A stretch of DNA of 64,000 nt from Polyangium mundeleinium (GTDB lineage Bacteria; Myxococcota_A; Polyangia; Polyangiales; Polyangiaceae). Both the position numbers and the translations under genes were made by a program. The notes under the pieces are model-generated. The model was not told where the DNA came from, ran no database searches, and saw only the letters and a program-made list of their open reading frames with translations. Below are positions 26,643 through 35,740 of the stretch, piece after piece; the first letter of the stretch is position 1, and each line of letters starts with the position of its first letter. Where the stretch lies: the NCBI RefSeq assembly GCF_028369105.1, contig NZ_JAQNDO010000001.1:4122501-4186500 (forward strand). Direction: 5' to 3'.

Positions 26643-27418
26643 GGTCCCCCCGATGCTCGTGCCGGTCTTGCGAGCTGCGCGGAGACCGCTGCGACGATCG
26701 CGCGCGCGTCGCCCGTCTTGCGCAGATGGCCCGCAGCGCCGAGGCGCTTGGCCGTCGCGCGGAGCAAGGTATCCGGTTGGTTGGAAAAAAGAACGACGGG
26801 CGTCCGGTGAAAGACGCCATTTTGCGAGAGCCGTCGGAGGAGGGCGCTGGCGTCCTGCTCCGCGATGGACAGGTCGAGCAGGATCAGCGCGGGCGGCTCT
26901 CCGGCGAGCGCTTCGACGGCGGCCGCCGATGTGTTTGCCGTGAGCACGCGAAACCCCGCTTCCTCGAGCGCGCGCTGCACGACGCGGAGCACGGTGCGGC
27001 TATCGTCCACGACGAGGATGGTCTGCGGCCGCGCCGCGAGGGGGATGGCCTCGCGCCCCCGACGTTCGGCGCGCGCCGGGGCGTGGCTCTTGCTCTGTGT
27101 GGCCGTGCCCCGCAGCACCTCCGAGAGCGCCCGCACCGTCTCGTCGACGAGCCGCAACGCGTCCTCGGGGCTTCGGCTCGTGTCCCGTCGCAGATCACCC
27201 ACGGCCCCCTCGAGCCGGTATGCGAGGTCCCGGAGCGCCGGCAGATCGACCATCAAGAGAATGCCTCGCAGCGTGTGGGCGTCGCGGGAGAGCTCACGCA
27301 CGGCGGCTCGATCCGACGGGCAGGCGCGCAGCGAATCACGCGAGCGAACCAACGAGGCGAGGAGCAGCTCGGATTCCTCGAGGAAATCGCTCATGAGGAG
27401 CTGGTGCTCGGAGGCCAT
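26639..27418 (-). CDS. Hpt-receiver fusion response regulator
   Basis: A 259-residue protein. Residues 1-110 look like an Hpt domain, with the likely phospho-histidine in RDAHTLRGILLMVDL. After an Ala/Arg-rich linker comes a receiver domain: TILVVDDSRTVLRVVQRALE, acceptor Asp in ALILLDLSIAEQD, a Ser/Thr-position residue in VVLFSNQ, and a C-terminal switch Lys in HLRKTGDA. It has no output domain, so it probably acts as a phosphotransfer intermediate in the che operon, carrying phosphate to or from CheA and the REC-STAS protein. It overlaps the downstream cheW by ATGA and is 78 bases after the upstream gene. Confidence 0.82.
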   Translation of the reverse strand: MASEHQLLMSDFLEESELLLASLVRSRDSLRACPSDRAAVRELSRDAHTLRGILLMVDLPALRDLAYRLEGAVGDLRRDTSRSPEDALRLVDETVRALSEVLRGTATQSKSHAPARAERRGREAIPLAARPQTILVVDDSRTVLRVVQRALEEAGFRVLTANTSAAAVEALAGEPPALILLDLSIAEQDASALLRRLSQNGVFHRTPVVLFSNQPDTLLRATAKRLGAAGHLRKTGDARAIVAAVSAQLARPARASGGP

Positions 27419-27496
27419 TTCGTATGCTCTGTCTTTCTCTGCGCGGATCGTGTCGACGCGCCGCGGGCCGAGCGGCCGAGCGGCGGCGCCAGGATC

Positions 27497-28435
27497 TCAG
27501 CTCCCTGGGAGGAGACCCGACCGCACCTTGTCGAGCCACGCCCTCGCCGCGGCTTCGTCCCGGGAGAAATGTCGGTGTAGGGGCTTGCCGGTGAGCTTCG
27601 ACACCGCACGCTGGACCATTTCGAGGACCACCTGAATATGGAAGTCCGCACCAAACGCGGCCATTGCGTGGGGCGGCACGCGCCTGGCCCACGCGCTCAT
27701 GTGATCCCGCGCCGCTGCATCGAGGGCGACGGTCTCGGACATATCAAAAAGGATGAGATAATAGGAACGCGGGCCGGCCCACTCCTCCAGCTGCGAGAGA
27801 GCAGCCTTGCCGCTGCCATTCGCGCCACCGCTCCGCGTCTTGAGCACCACGAGGTCCGGCGGCTCGATGGTGATGTCGAAGCTGCCGGTTTCCTGGTCCG
27901 GCGTCCTCCTCCTCGTGGAAGGGGGACCTTCGCTGCCGCTTTGCCGGGTCGATGCTTCACCGAGGGGGTCCGAGAGGAGCGCGGATGCGGACATACGCAC
28001 CCGGCTCGACGGCTCGACGAGCATCGCGGCTTCCAGCGCGCCGACGAGCTCCTGCGCGTCTTCGGGCTTCTGGATGGCGCCGTCGGCCCCGAGGCGCTCC
28101 GCAAGCTTCTGCAAGACGCCCTTGTGCATGTTGCTGCACAGGATCACGCGTACACGCGGCGCGGTGAAGGTCTCGCGGATCATGCGCATCAGACGCGGGC
28201 CGTCGAGCTGCGGCATATTCACGTCGAGCAACACGACCTCGCAGCCCGTCTCCCGTATCGCCTGCAAGCTCCCCTGGGGCCCGTGGTGAAAACGCGCGAC
28301 CAAGCCCGCGCCGTCGAGCGTCCATGCCGCGCGCCGGCCGAAGTCGTCGTCATCGTCGATGATGAGGACTTTTTTTCGAGGTGCAGCGATCACCCCCCGC
28401 CGCGGAACCCTGAGGGCTGTGTTGCGATGATTCAA
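27497..28435 (-). CDS. Receiver-STAS-like response regulator
   Basis: A 312-residue protein and first gene of the chemosensory operon. Residues 15-140 are a receiver (KVLIIDDDDDFGRRAAWTLD, acceptor Asp in VVLLDVNMPQLDG, ILCSN with the Ser, and AIQKPEDAQE with the Lys). A linker of about 60 residues leads to a SpoIIAA-like/STAS-like C-terminal domain (YYLILFDMSETVALDAAARD, about residues 185-305). This would let phosphorylation control a partner-switch protein rather than a motor. The start is a TTG at 28435 with GGGGAG five bases upstream; a GTG at 28393 would start nearer the receiver and is a serious alternative. Confidence 0.8.
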   Translation of the reverse strand: MNHRNTALRVPRRGVIAAPRKKVLIIDDDDDFGRRAAWTLDGAGLVARFHHGPQGSLQAIRETGCEVVLLDVNMPQLDGPRLMRMIRETFTAPRVRVILCSNMHKGVLQKLAERLGADGAIQKPEDAQELVGALEAAMLVEPSSRVRMSASALLSDPLGEASTRQSGSEGPPSTRRRTPDQETGSFDITIEPPDLVVLKTRSGGANGSGKAALSQLEEWAGPRSYYLILFDMSETVALDAAARDHMSAWARRVPPHAMAAFGADFHIQVVLEMVQRAVSKLTGKPLHRHFSRDEAAARAWLDKVRSGLLPGS

Positions 28436-28678
28436 AATCTCTCCCCATCGTTCGGATTAACACAATCAACAGCCCGGCGTCAATCGCCATCACCGTGGTC
28501 TGTCCACGAAAAGGCCTCGACCCGTCCACCGGCTCGACCAACTGGTTGACGCCGCGGGTAACGTCAATACGATGACGATCGCGCCCCGCGTCGCGCGACG
28601 CATGGTCAACGTAGATACCACGGTGATTGGGGCCCCGCGTTGCGCGGCGCGCTGGTGTACGTGTGCTGTCCCCCCCTC

Positions 28679-28715
28679 CATGGATTCCGCGTCTTTCTGG
28701 GACGCGGAATCCATG
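28679..28715 (-). terminator. Strong hairpin directly after lipase stop
   Basis: A perfect 15-bp stem (arms 28679-28693 and 28701-28715) closes a 7-base loop and begins one base after the TAA of the lipase gene. There is no U tract. It should separate lipase transcription from the che operon promoter, which must lie in the remaining bases between 28436 and 28678, where no clear promoter motif was recognised. Confidence 0.6.
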
Positions 28716-28716
28716 A

Positions 28717-30150
28717 TTACGGCGTCGGGGTTCCCGCGCAGGTCACGGGGGCGCTCGTGGCGCAGGCCTTCTCGAATGGTTTGCCTGCGACGCGATCCCC
28801 GAGGAAGGAGAGGATCTCCGGCAGCGCCCAGGTCGTGGCCTTCGTGTGCGAGGCGGAAGCGCACTCGAGGTAACGCATGGGCATCCCGGCGTCGCACAGC
28901 GCCCCGAATGCGACGCGCTCGGTCGGCGTATCGACCAGCGCGTCCGCCTCGCCCGTGATGAAGAGGATGCCATAACTCGCCGCGTCCTTCTGGATGCGCG
29001 ACACGCTCGTGGTGGTCAAACCATTCTCGGCCGCCATGCAGCCCCACGGCGCGAGCTCGCCGAGCTTCCCCGACGCGGCCGCGTCGAGCATCTCGGGCTG
29101 GAAGATGGACGTCAGCATGTCCTTGCCCGAAAGGAAATCCCCCGGATCACACCCCGCGCCCAGGGCGGCCGGGACCTCCGCGTCGAGCGGCGGGAGCAGC
29201 ACCTCCGCGAGTTTGTCCTCCGCGCCGTACCAGCCCGCGCTCGCGCCATAAAAGGCGACCATGTTGTCCGTCGATTGGCGCTTCGTGGTGAGCGCGAGCG
29301 TGCCCTCGCCGAGCATGTCCGCGGGCGGGACCGTGGTCGCAATGCCTACGATGTCGAGTTCGCGCGCATAATAAGGCGCGAGACGATCCACCCAAAGCGC
29401 CGCGTGCCCGCCCTGGGATCCACCCACCACGGCGAGGCGCGCCGAGGGCCGCGCGCCGCCCTCGCGGATCTCCTCGGGCAAACGCAGGACTGCGCGGGCC
29501 GCGTCGAGCGAGGCAATGGCCGTCGCCTGACCGACCAGGTACGGGTGCAAGAAGCCCGTGGGCGGCGGCTCGTTCTTGAGGCCAATGTAATCGGGAGCGA
29601 CGACGACATACCCAATCGACGCGAGTGCGGCTGCGAGCGCCGCGGTGTCCGTTTCTGCGCTCGGGCCGCAGCCATCGGTGAAGCCGCTGGTGCCGTGCAG
29701 GACCATGAGCGTCGGCAATGCCTCGGCGTCCTCGGGCACGCTCGTCGGCCACGCGAGCAGCGCCGTCGCCTCCACCGCCTTGCCGCGATCCTGCGTCACG
29801 TACGTGAAGACATGGGTCACGACGTCGTATTTGAGCGAAACGGGCAGGTTGCCGAGTGTCTCGGCCGCGAGCGCGTCGAGCAGGCCTTTGGGGTACGTGG
29901 CCGTCGCCCTGTGCGAGGTAATCTCGCCGAGCGAGAGATCCCTTTGCCAGGCGTGATCGGGCTGCCCGCAACGGGCCGGGGCATCGGCGAGGGCGTTGGT
30001 CTCGGGGGTCCCCGCGACCTCGGGGGCCGGGATTTCCGGCTTCCCCGGGCCACTCGGTGGCGGAGGACTGTCCTCCCCGCCACATGCGGCGAGGGCGAGG
30101 GTGCTGCCAAGGAGAATGCCGCGAGCGCGGCGATCAAAAAGGTACCTCAT
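28717..30150 (-). CDS. Lipoprotein lipase/alpha-beta hydrolase (secretory lipase type)
   Basis: A 477-residue predicted lipoprotein of the alpha/beta-hydrolase fold, resembling the secretory lipase family. Signal peptide with lipobox ALAAC, then a Pro-rich linker. The nucleophile elbow is VVGGSQGGHAALW (GxSxG serine); the oxyanion strand is TLMVLHGTSGF; the likely acid and histidine lie in ILFITGEADALVDTPT and SASHTKATTWALPEILSFL. Several cysteines could form disulfides. It would hydrolyse ester lipids at the cell envelope or outside. No neighbour suggests a pathway. The gene ends in a strong hairpin. Confidence 0.85.
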   Translation of the reverse strand: MRYLFDRRARGILLGSTLALAACGGEDSPPPPSGPGKPEIPAPEVAGTPETNALADAPARCGQPDHAWQRDLSLGEITSHRATATYPKGLLDALAAETLGNLPVSLKYDVVTHVFTYVTQDRGKAVEATALLAWPTSVPEDAEALPTLMVLHGTSGFTDGCGPSAETDTAALAAALASIGYVVVAPDYIGLKNEPPPTGFLHPYLVGQATAIASLDAARAVLRLPEEIREGGARPSARLAVVGGSQGGHAALWVDRLAPYYARELDIVGIATTVPPADMLGEGTLALTTKRQSTDNMVAFYGASAGWYGAEDKLAEVLLPPLDAEVPAALGAGCDPGDFLSGKDMLTSIFQPEMLDAAASGKLGELAPWGCMAAENGLTTTSVSRIQKDAASYGILFITGEADALVDTPTERVAFGALCDAGMPMRYLECASASHTKATTWALPEILSFLGDRVAGKPFEKACATSAPVTCAGTPTP

Positions 30151-30278
30151 GGGCCGCGCACCTTACGCGTTGTGCCGCGGGACGACAATGACCTCGCGCG
30201 CGCTGCCACGCGGAGCACGACCCTCGAAGCGCGGATGTCAAAAGGATGCGCGACGGAAACGCGGGCGCCGACGTTGGA

Positions 30279-30668
30279 TCAACGAGCCGCGCTCGCCGCG
30301 CGTCCGGAGCGCCAGAACAGGAAGCCTGCCACCAGGGGCGCCAGCGCCGCGACGAGAATCGAGCCTGCCACCAGCGTTCGTCCGCAGTCGCCGGCGCGAG
30401 CGCTCATCCACGAGCCCGGATGAAGCGCCACCACGAGGAACAAGGGCCCCTGCGTGCGCCAGCCCGCGGCGCGCAGCCGAGGCGCGAAGGCCGCGCCCCC
30501 CGCGACGAGCAGCGTCACGACCCACAGGATCCAGCCGAGCCGCTCGGCGCGAAGGATCGCTTCCATCGCACCCGGACCCGAGCACGCAAACGCGGAACCC
30601 TGGACCGCCAGCATGGCTGCGGCGATCCCCGAGAGGCACAACGGCCCGAAAGAGCTCATGGGGCGCAT
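30279..30668 (-). CDS. Small membrane protein
   Basis: A 129-residue protein with a signal or first membrane segment (LCLSGIAAAMLAVQGSAFAC), a second segment (GWILWVVTLLVAGGAAF) and a third near the C terminus (LVAGSILVAALAPLVAGFLFW). Between the last two lies a loop with HPGSWMSARAGDCGRT, which includes a second Cys that could pair with the first in the periplasm. No family recognised. The start at 30668 has no strong ribosome site; the ATG three codons later is equally possible. Confidence 0.6.
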   Translation of the reverse strand: MRPMSSFGPLCLSGIAAAMLAVQGSAFACSGPGAMEAILRAERLGWILWVVTLLVAGGAAFAPRLRAAGWRTQGPLFLVVALHPGSWMSARAGDCGRTLVAGSILVAALAPLVAGFLFWRSGRAASAAR

Positions 30669-30837
30669 TTTCAGAAAGGCAGCTAAGCAAACGGTCTCGA
30701 GCTGTCAAGCGACGTCGCGTTTGTTGCTATCGCATTTCCGGAGCCGTGGTGATGGGTGTGGCGCGCGGCTCCCCGGCGAGGGGCGGCGCTTTCAAATCGG
30801 CGGTGGGTGGCCCGGCTGGATGATTTCGATCGTCCCG

Positions 30838-31587
30838 TCACGCCCGCGTGGGCACCTGCTCGGCCGGCCCTGGCGGGCCCGGGCGCGCCTTGCGGAGCAC
30901 CTGATCCGGCTCGAGCGCGCGCGCCGTGAGCCCCGCGAGCGCGGCGCCGAGGAGCGGCGCGACCCAGAACATCCAGAGCTGCGCGAGTGCCCATCCGCCC
31001 ACGAACAGCGCAGGCCCCGTGGAGCGCGCAGGGTTGACGGAGGCATTGGTGATCGGGATGTCGACGAGGTGAATCAACGTCAAGCAGAGGCCGATCGCGA
31101 TCCCGCCGAACGTATTCATCGCGCGCTTCGACGTGGCTCCGAGGATCACGACGACGAAGAAGAAGGTCAGCACGACCTCGACGAAGAACGCGGACGACGC
31201 GGCATAGCCGGCGGGCGAGTGCGCGCCATAGCCGTTCGCGCCGAGGCCGCTCGCGACAGGGTCGTAGCCGCCGGGCATGCCTCGCGCGACGAGCAGCAGG
31301 AGGCCCGCGCCGACGACGCCGCCGATGAGCTGGGCCACGACGTACGGCAGCACTTCCGCGCGTGGGAAGCGTCCGGCCGCCGCGAGCCCCACCGTGACGG
31401 CCGGGTTGAGGTGCGCGCCCGAGATGTGGCCGAATGCGTAGGCCATGGTGAGCACCGTGAGGCCGAATGCGAACGCGACGCCGAGGTTTCCGATCTTGTC
31501 GCCCGCGATGACCGCGCTGCCGACGCCGCCGAGCACGAGCCAGCACGTCCCGACGGCCTCTGCGATGATCTTTTTTCCGATGGACAT
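30838..31587 (-). CDS. aqpZ: Aquaporin (AqpZ-type water channel)
   Basis: A 249-residue aquaporin with six transmembrane segments and both half-helix signatures: [20 protein letters not shown] and [20 protein letters not shown], the second carrying the selectivity-filter Arg after NPA. Length and the [20 protein letters not shown] segment match bacterial AqpZ water channels rather than the larger glycerol facilitators. The start at 31587 has a GGGGGGACT ribosome site and gives the usual N terminus ([20 protein letters not shown]); an upstream in-frame ATG at 31659 would add 24 uncharacteristic residues. Located in the inner membrane; transcribed alone. Confidence 0.92.
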   Translation of the reverse strand: MSIGKKIIAEAVGTCWLVLGGVGSAVIAGDKIGNLGVAFAFGLTVLTMAYAFGHISGAHLNPAVTVGLAAAGRFPRAEVLPYVVAQLIGGVVGAGLLLLVARGMPGGYDPVASGLGANGYGAHSPAGYAASSAFFVEVVLTFFFVVVILGATSKRAMNTFGGIAIGLCLTLIHLVDIPITNASVNPARSTGPALFVGGWALAQLWMFWVAPLLGAALAGLTARALEPDQVLRKARPGPPGPAEQVPTRA

Positions 31588-31728
31588 GAGAAGTCCCCCC
31601 CTTTCCCCGCCCGGAACGTGGGGTAGGGCGCGCGCACGTCCAGGCGCCCACCTGTTCACGTTCGACGCGGGAGATCCGGATCCAAACAGCCAAGCGAGCG
31701 CACCTTCGAGGGCTCGACCTCGACCATT

Positions 31729-34551
31729 TCAGGTGGTGCTCGCCGATGGCTTCGACGTGTCCTCGTGTATCCCCTCCACGCTGGTATCGATGGGCAGGGA
31801 AAGCGAAAACATGGTGATCTCGCCGGGGACGCTGTGGGCCTCGACCCGCCCGCCATGCGCCTCCACGAGGCCCCGCACGATGTAGAGCCCGAGCCCGAGC
31901 CCCTTGATCATGCTGCCTTTCGCGCGTCCTCGCTGAAATCGCTCGAACAGGGTGCGCATGTCCTCGGGCGGAATGCCCGGCCCCTGATTCCGCACCGCCA
32001 CCACCACCTCGTCGCCGCGTCGCTCCGCGAGGAGCTCGATTGGCGTCCCGGGGAAGCCATATTTGACCGCATTGGAGAGGAGGTTCTCCGCGACCTGCTC
32101 GATCCGTTGCGCGTCCACGAAGAGGGCAGGGATCTCGCCGTGGATCGAAATCGTGACGCGCTCGCGGTTGTCGCTCGCCTCGATGACGCGTCCGAGCAGC
32201 GCCGGGATATCGGTCGGCGCGCGCAAGAGCTCCAGCCTGTGGGTCTCGATCCTCGAACCATCGAGCAGATCGCCGATCATGCGGCTGAGCCGCGCTGCGC
32301 TCCCGACGATCCGCTCGCCGCGGCTGCGCGCCGTGGCGTCGGCCCCGGAGCGCGCGAGGGCCCCGGCGAGCGTCATGATGGTCGTGACCGGCTGGCGCAG
32401 GTCATGGGCCACCACGCTGGTCCATTCCTGGCGCAATCGCTCGAGCTCCTTCAGCGGCGTGATGTCCTCGTACGTCACCACGGCCCCGACGATCTCGCCC
32501 TCTTCATTGCGAATGGGGGACGCATTGTTCAAGACGGGTACGTCGGGCTCGTGGGGCGTCCGGACGAGCAGCTCCCGTCCCGTGACGACCTCGCCCCGCA
32601 GGGCACGATTCAGCGAGAGATCCTGATCGGGGACCGGCGAGCCGTCCGGCAGGTGGAGCCGCTGCCGCAAGAGACCGAGCACGTCCGTCGGCATGGCCTC
32701 GCCCATGAGCTCCTCCGCCTTGTGGTTCATGAGAAACTCCGGCTCTTTGTCCAGCTTGCAGAGCACGATTCCAATGGGCGAGCGGTCGATCACGGTCCGG
32801 AGCCACCGCCGCTCCGTGGACAAGGCGTGAACGAGCCGCTCGCGCTCCGCTTCGAGCCGGCGCTGCTCGGTCACGTCGTCATTGATGGCGAATGCCCCGA
32901 GGAACCGGCCATTCGGATCACGCACCGGCGCTGCCGAGTTCAGCACGAACTTGCGGATGCCGTCGAAGGTCTGGATCTCGACGAGCTCGTTCAGCGCGGT
33001 CTCACCTTTTTTCACGGCGCGGGAGAGGGCCCATTCGTCGGACTTGACCTCCTTGCCCGTGTCGACCCACCATCCCTTGTATTCGTCGAATTCTTCCGGC
33101 CCGACGAACCTCACCCCGCCCCAGATGCGCTGTCCGGCGGGGTTGATCAGCACCAGGTTGCCGTGCTCGTCGGAGACCCATACCCCGACCGGCAACGTCT
33201 CGAGGACCTTCCGGAAGAGGGCCTCGCTCTTCTGGAGCGCCATTTCGGCGCGACGTTGCGCCGTCACGTCCTGGTTGATGACGAAGCCCCCGATGATTCG
33301 CCCTTTCGGGTCGCGCACCGGCGCCGCCGAGTTCAGCACGATCTTGCGCGAGCCGTCGAAGGCCTGGATCTCGATGAGCTCGTTCAGCGCGGTCTCGCCT
33401 TTTTTCACGGCGCGGGAGAGGGCCCATTCGTCGGCCTTGACTTCGTTGCCCGTCTCGACCCACCAGGCCTTGAATTCGTCGAATCGCTCCGGCCCGACGA
33501 ACCGCGTCTCGTTCCAGATGGTTTGTCCGGCGGGGTTCATCAAGATGACGTTGCCGTGCTCGTCGGAGACCCATACCCCGACGGGCAACGTCTCGAGGAC
33601 CTGGCGGAAGAGGGCCTCGCTCTTCTGGAGCGCCTTCTCCGCGCGGCGTTGCTCCGTCACGTCCTGGACCGTCCCCCACATGCGGAGCGCGCGTCCCGCG
33701 TCGTCGCGGATCACGTCGCAGTCCACGTGCATGATCCGCTCCCGGTCGCCGACCGCGAGGATACGGTGATCGGTCGAATACGAGGAGGCGTCTCCGCTGA
33801 GGGCTCCTCGTACGACCTCGTCGACCTCCGCGCGATCGTCGGGATGCACAAACGAAAGGAAGTCCTCGTAGGTCTTTTTTTCGGCCGAGGGAGGCAGGCC
33901 GAAGAGGCGGAAGCACTCATCCGACCAGAAGACCTCGTTCGTGCCGATCTCCCATTCCCAGCTCCCGATATGGGCGATTCGCTGGGCGCGGGCGAGTCGC
34001 TCCTGGCTCCGGCGCAGCGCATTCTCATCCGCCGGACGCGCGGAGCCCAGCGTGGCCCCGATCAAACTGGCGAAGGCCGAGAGCATGGGGAGCGTCCGGT
34101 CCCGGCCGCTTTCGGCTGTCGGCGTGAAGCAAACGAGGAGCCCGAGCAGACGCTCCCCGGCGATGAGCGGGGCCGCGAGGGCTCTCTGGCCGCATCCGAT
34201 CTCCGCGGCCACGCGCGCATCGAAGGGGGCATCCTTCGCTGCGGCGTCGACCTCTGCGGCCTTGCGCGTGCGCGCCACCCGGGCGATCAGGCTGGCGGAT
34301 TCGAGCGGGAGCGAGGCGAGACGGGCGAGCAGCGCTTCAGGTGCACCGTGATGCGCGGAAACGGCGAGCGTACGCCCGTCTTCGCTGACGCCGTAGAAAA
34401 GCGTCACGTGTGTGCCGAGCGCCGAGGCCACGAAGTCGACGGCGATGCGGTGCGCGTCCCGAGGCTCGACGGAGCTGCTCAGGAGGCGCGCCGCGAGCGT
34501 GGAAAACGTATCTTCGCTGCTGGCAACGATGCTCGTGTCGGCCCCTGCCAT
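31729..34551 (-). CDS. Sensor histidine kinase, GAF-PAS-PAS-PAS-PAS
   Basis: A 940-residue soluble histidine kinase. An N-terminal GAF-like domain (residues 1-165) is followed by a PAS_3-type domain (IAHIGSWEWEIGTNEVFWSD), two nearly identical 131-residue PAS units (each ETLPVGVWVSDEHGN ... DVTEQRR), a fourth PAS (IDRSPIGIVLCKLDKEPEFL), then HisKA with the phospho-histidine in VVAHDLRQPVT and HATPase (NLLSNAVKYGFPGTP, GLGLGLYIVRGLVEAHGG). No receiver domain and no adjacent regulator gene, so it is an orphan. Its catalytic region resembles that of the kinase at 35741-38593, suggesting an old duplication. Confidence 0.9.
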   Translation of the reverse strand: MAGADTSIVASSEDTFSTLAARLLSSSVEPRDAHRIAVDFVASALGTHVTLFYGVSEDGRTLAVSAHHGAPEALLARLASLPLESASLIARVARTRKAAEVDAAAKDAPFDARVAAEIGCGQRALAAPLIAGERLLGLLVCFTPTAESGRDRTLPMLSAFASLIGATLGSARPADENALRRSQERLARAQRIAHIGSWEWEIGTNEVFWSDECFRLFGLPPSAEKKTYEDFLSFVHPDDRAEVDEVVRGALSGDASSYSTDHRILAVGDRERIMHVDCDVIRDDAGRALRMWGTVQDVTEQRRAEKALQKSEALFRQVLETLPVGVWVSDEHGNVILMNPAGQTIWNETRFVGPERFDEFKAWWVETGNEVKADEWALSRAVKKGETALNELIEIQAFDGSRKIVLNSAAPVRDPKGRIIGGFVINQDVTAQRRAEMALQKSEALFRKVLETLPVGVWVSDEHGNLVLINPAGQRIWGGVRFVGPEEFDEYKGWWVDTGKEVKSDEWALSRAVKKGETALNELVEIQTFDGIRKFVLNSAAPVRDPNGRFLGAFAINDDVTEQRRLEAERERLVHALSTERRWLRTVIDRSPIGIVLCKLDKEPEFLMNHKAEELMGEAMPTDVLGLLRQRLHLPDGSPVPDQDLSLNRALRGEVVTGRELLVRTPHEPDVPVLNNASPIRNEEGEIVGAVVTYEDITPLKELERLRQEWTSVVAHDLRQPVTTIMTLAGALARSGADATARSRGERIVGSAARLSRMIGDLLDGSRIETHRLELLRAPTDIPALLGRVIEASDNRERVTISIHGEIPALFVDAQRIEQVAENLLSNAVKYGFPGTPIELLAERRGDEVVVAVRNQGPGIPPEDMRTLFERFQRGRAKGSMIKGLGLGLYIVRGLVEAHGGRVEAHSVPGEITMFSLSLPIDTSVEGIHEDTSKPSASTT
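32878..33663 (-). repeat. Tandem duplication of a PAS domain, period 393 bp
   Basis: Within the histidine kinase gene, two adjacent segments of 393 bases (131 codons) are nearly identical in DNA; for example CGTCTCGAGGACC occurs at 33196 and again at 33589. Each encodes one PAS domain with its linker. The high DNA identity implies a recent duplication or ongoing gene conversion. Confidence 0.85.
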
Positions 34552-34724
34552 CTTGTCCCACGCCGCCGCAGTAAAACATGATCAAGGCTTCGTGTCACGC
34601 TTACAAAGTTCGTCGAAAGTAGGATCCTGCTCGCGCTCGTGCGCCGGGCGCTCGGTCGGATCCGACGTTCGCGCGAACCTGACGTCTCCGCGGCACCGTC
34701 GGCTCGCTCGAACCGAGCGGAGCT

Positions 34725-35552
34725 TCAATAACGAGCCATGTAGTCCGCAAACAGGGTCATCAGCCGGCGCGTCACCACGCCCGGCTTTCCGTTGCCGATT
34801 TTGAGGTCGTCGACCTGGACCACCGGCACGATGTTCTTGTTGGTCGCCGTGAGAAACGCTTCCTCGGCCGAGGCAAGCTCCGTTTCCGCCACGTCTCTTT
34901 CCTCGATCTCGATACCGGCTTTTTTCGCGAGATCGAGGACGAGATTTCGCCTCGTCCCGAGGAGCACGGCGTCACGGGCGGTGATCAACCGCCCGTTCTT
35001 CACGAGGAAGAAGTTGCTCGTGGAGCACTCCAGGACCCTGCCGTTCACCACGTAGAGGATCTCCACCGCCCCAGCGCGGATCCGCTCCTTCTGCAGGCGT
35101 ACCGCGGCCAGATAGTCCGTCGTTTTGGCCTCTGGCACGATCCGCTCGTGCGAACACCGGATGACCTTCGCTCCCTTCTCGAAGACCTTCCTGGGGAGCT
35201 TTTGGATTGGCTCCGAAAGAACATACAAACGCGGCTCGTCGACGAGGAGCCCGTTCGTGGCGACGCCGCCCGTGAGCAGAAGCCGGATGTTGCAGTCCTC
35301 CCCTTCGTTCTTTGCGAGCAGCCGATCGATCGCCTCACGAACGGCCTTCTCTGGGAGTGGAATTTTCAAGCCGAGGAGCTTCGCCGAGCGTTGCAAGCGC
35401 CTCCAGTGCTCCTTCCACAAAAACGGCTTGCCGTTCACCGTTTTCAGGAAATCGAACACGCCATAACCACGCAAGACTGCCAGATCCGTGATCGGCAACG
35501 TCGCCTTCTCCGTCGGCACTATCTTTCCGTCGTGATAGCAGTAAGGCTTCAT
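34725..35552 (-). CDS. Class IV aminotransferase
   Basis: A 275-residue cytoplasmic PLP enzyme of fold type IV (branched-chain aminotransferase, D-amino acid aminotransferase or 4-amino-4-deoxychorismate lyase). Hallmarks: YHDGKIVPTEKATLPITDLA, RGYGVFDFLKTVNGKPFLWK, the Schiff-base lysine in VPEAKTTDYLAAV, the ECSTSNFFLV segment that holds the catalytic Glu and phosphate ligands, and TGG near the substrate pocket. The length fits D-amino acid aminotransferase or the lyase better than the roughly 310-residue BCAT, but motifs do not decide. The start has AAGGTGGGG upstream. Divergent from the histidine kinase at 35741. Confidence 0.82.
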   Translation of the reverse strand: MKPYCYHDGKIVPTEKATLPITDLAVLRGYGVFDFLKTVNGKPFLWKEHWRRLQRSAKLLGLKIPLPEKAVREAIDRLLAKNEGEDCNIRLLLTGGVATNGLLVDEPRLYVLSEPIQKLPRKVFEKGAKVIRCSHERIVPEAKTTDYLAAVRLQKERIRAGAVEILYVVNGRVLECSTSNFFLVKNGRLITARDAVLLGTRRNLVLDLAKKAGIEIEERDVAETELASAEEAFLTATNKNIVPVVQVDDLKIGNGKPGVVTRRLMTLFADYMARY

Positions 35553-35740
35553 GCGGCCCCCACCTTAGCAGGCAGGCTGATTGGCGTGCCAGGGCGCCGT
35601 GCGTCGGGAGGACCGCGGGTCGGGTCGGCAAAGCACGCGCAGGCGTGCACGTTCCTGGTCGCGCGCGGCCGTTCGCCCGCGAGCGCGAGTGGCCCGTGGC
35701 CCCCGTGGGTCTTATATTCGCCGGAGGACGAGCCGCCTGC

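Noticed and set aside
31765-34581. 938-codon plus-strand open frame over the histidine kinase
   Set aside because: Antisense image of the kinase, with the same tandem duplication, and no start context.
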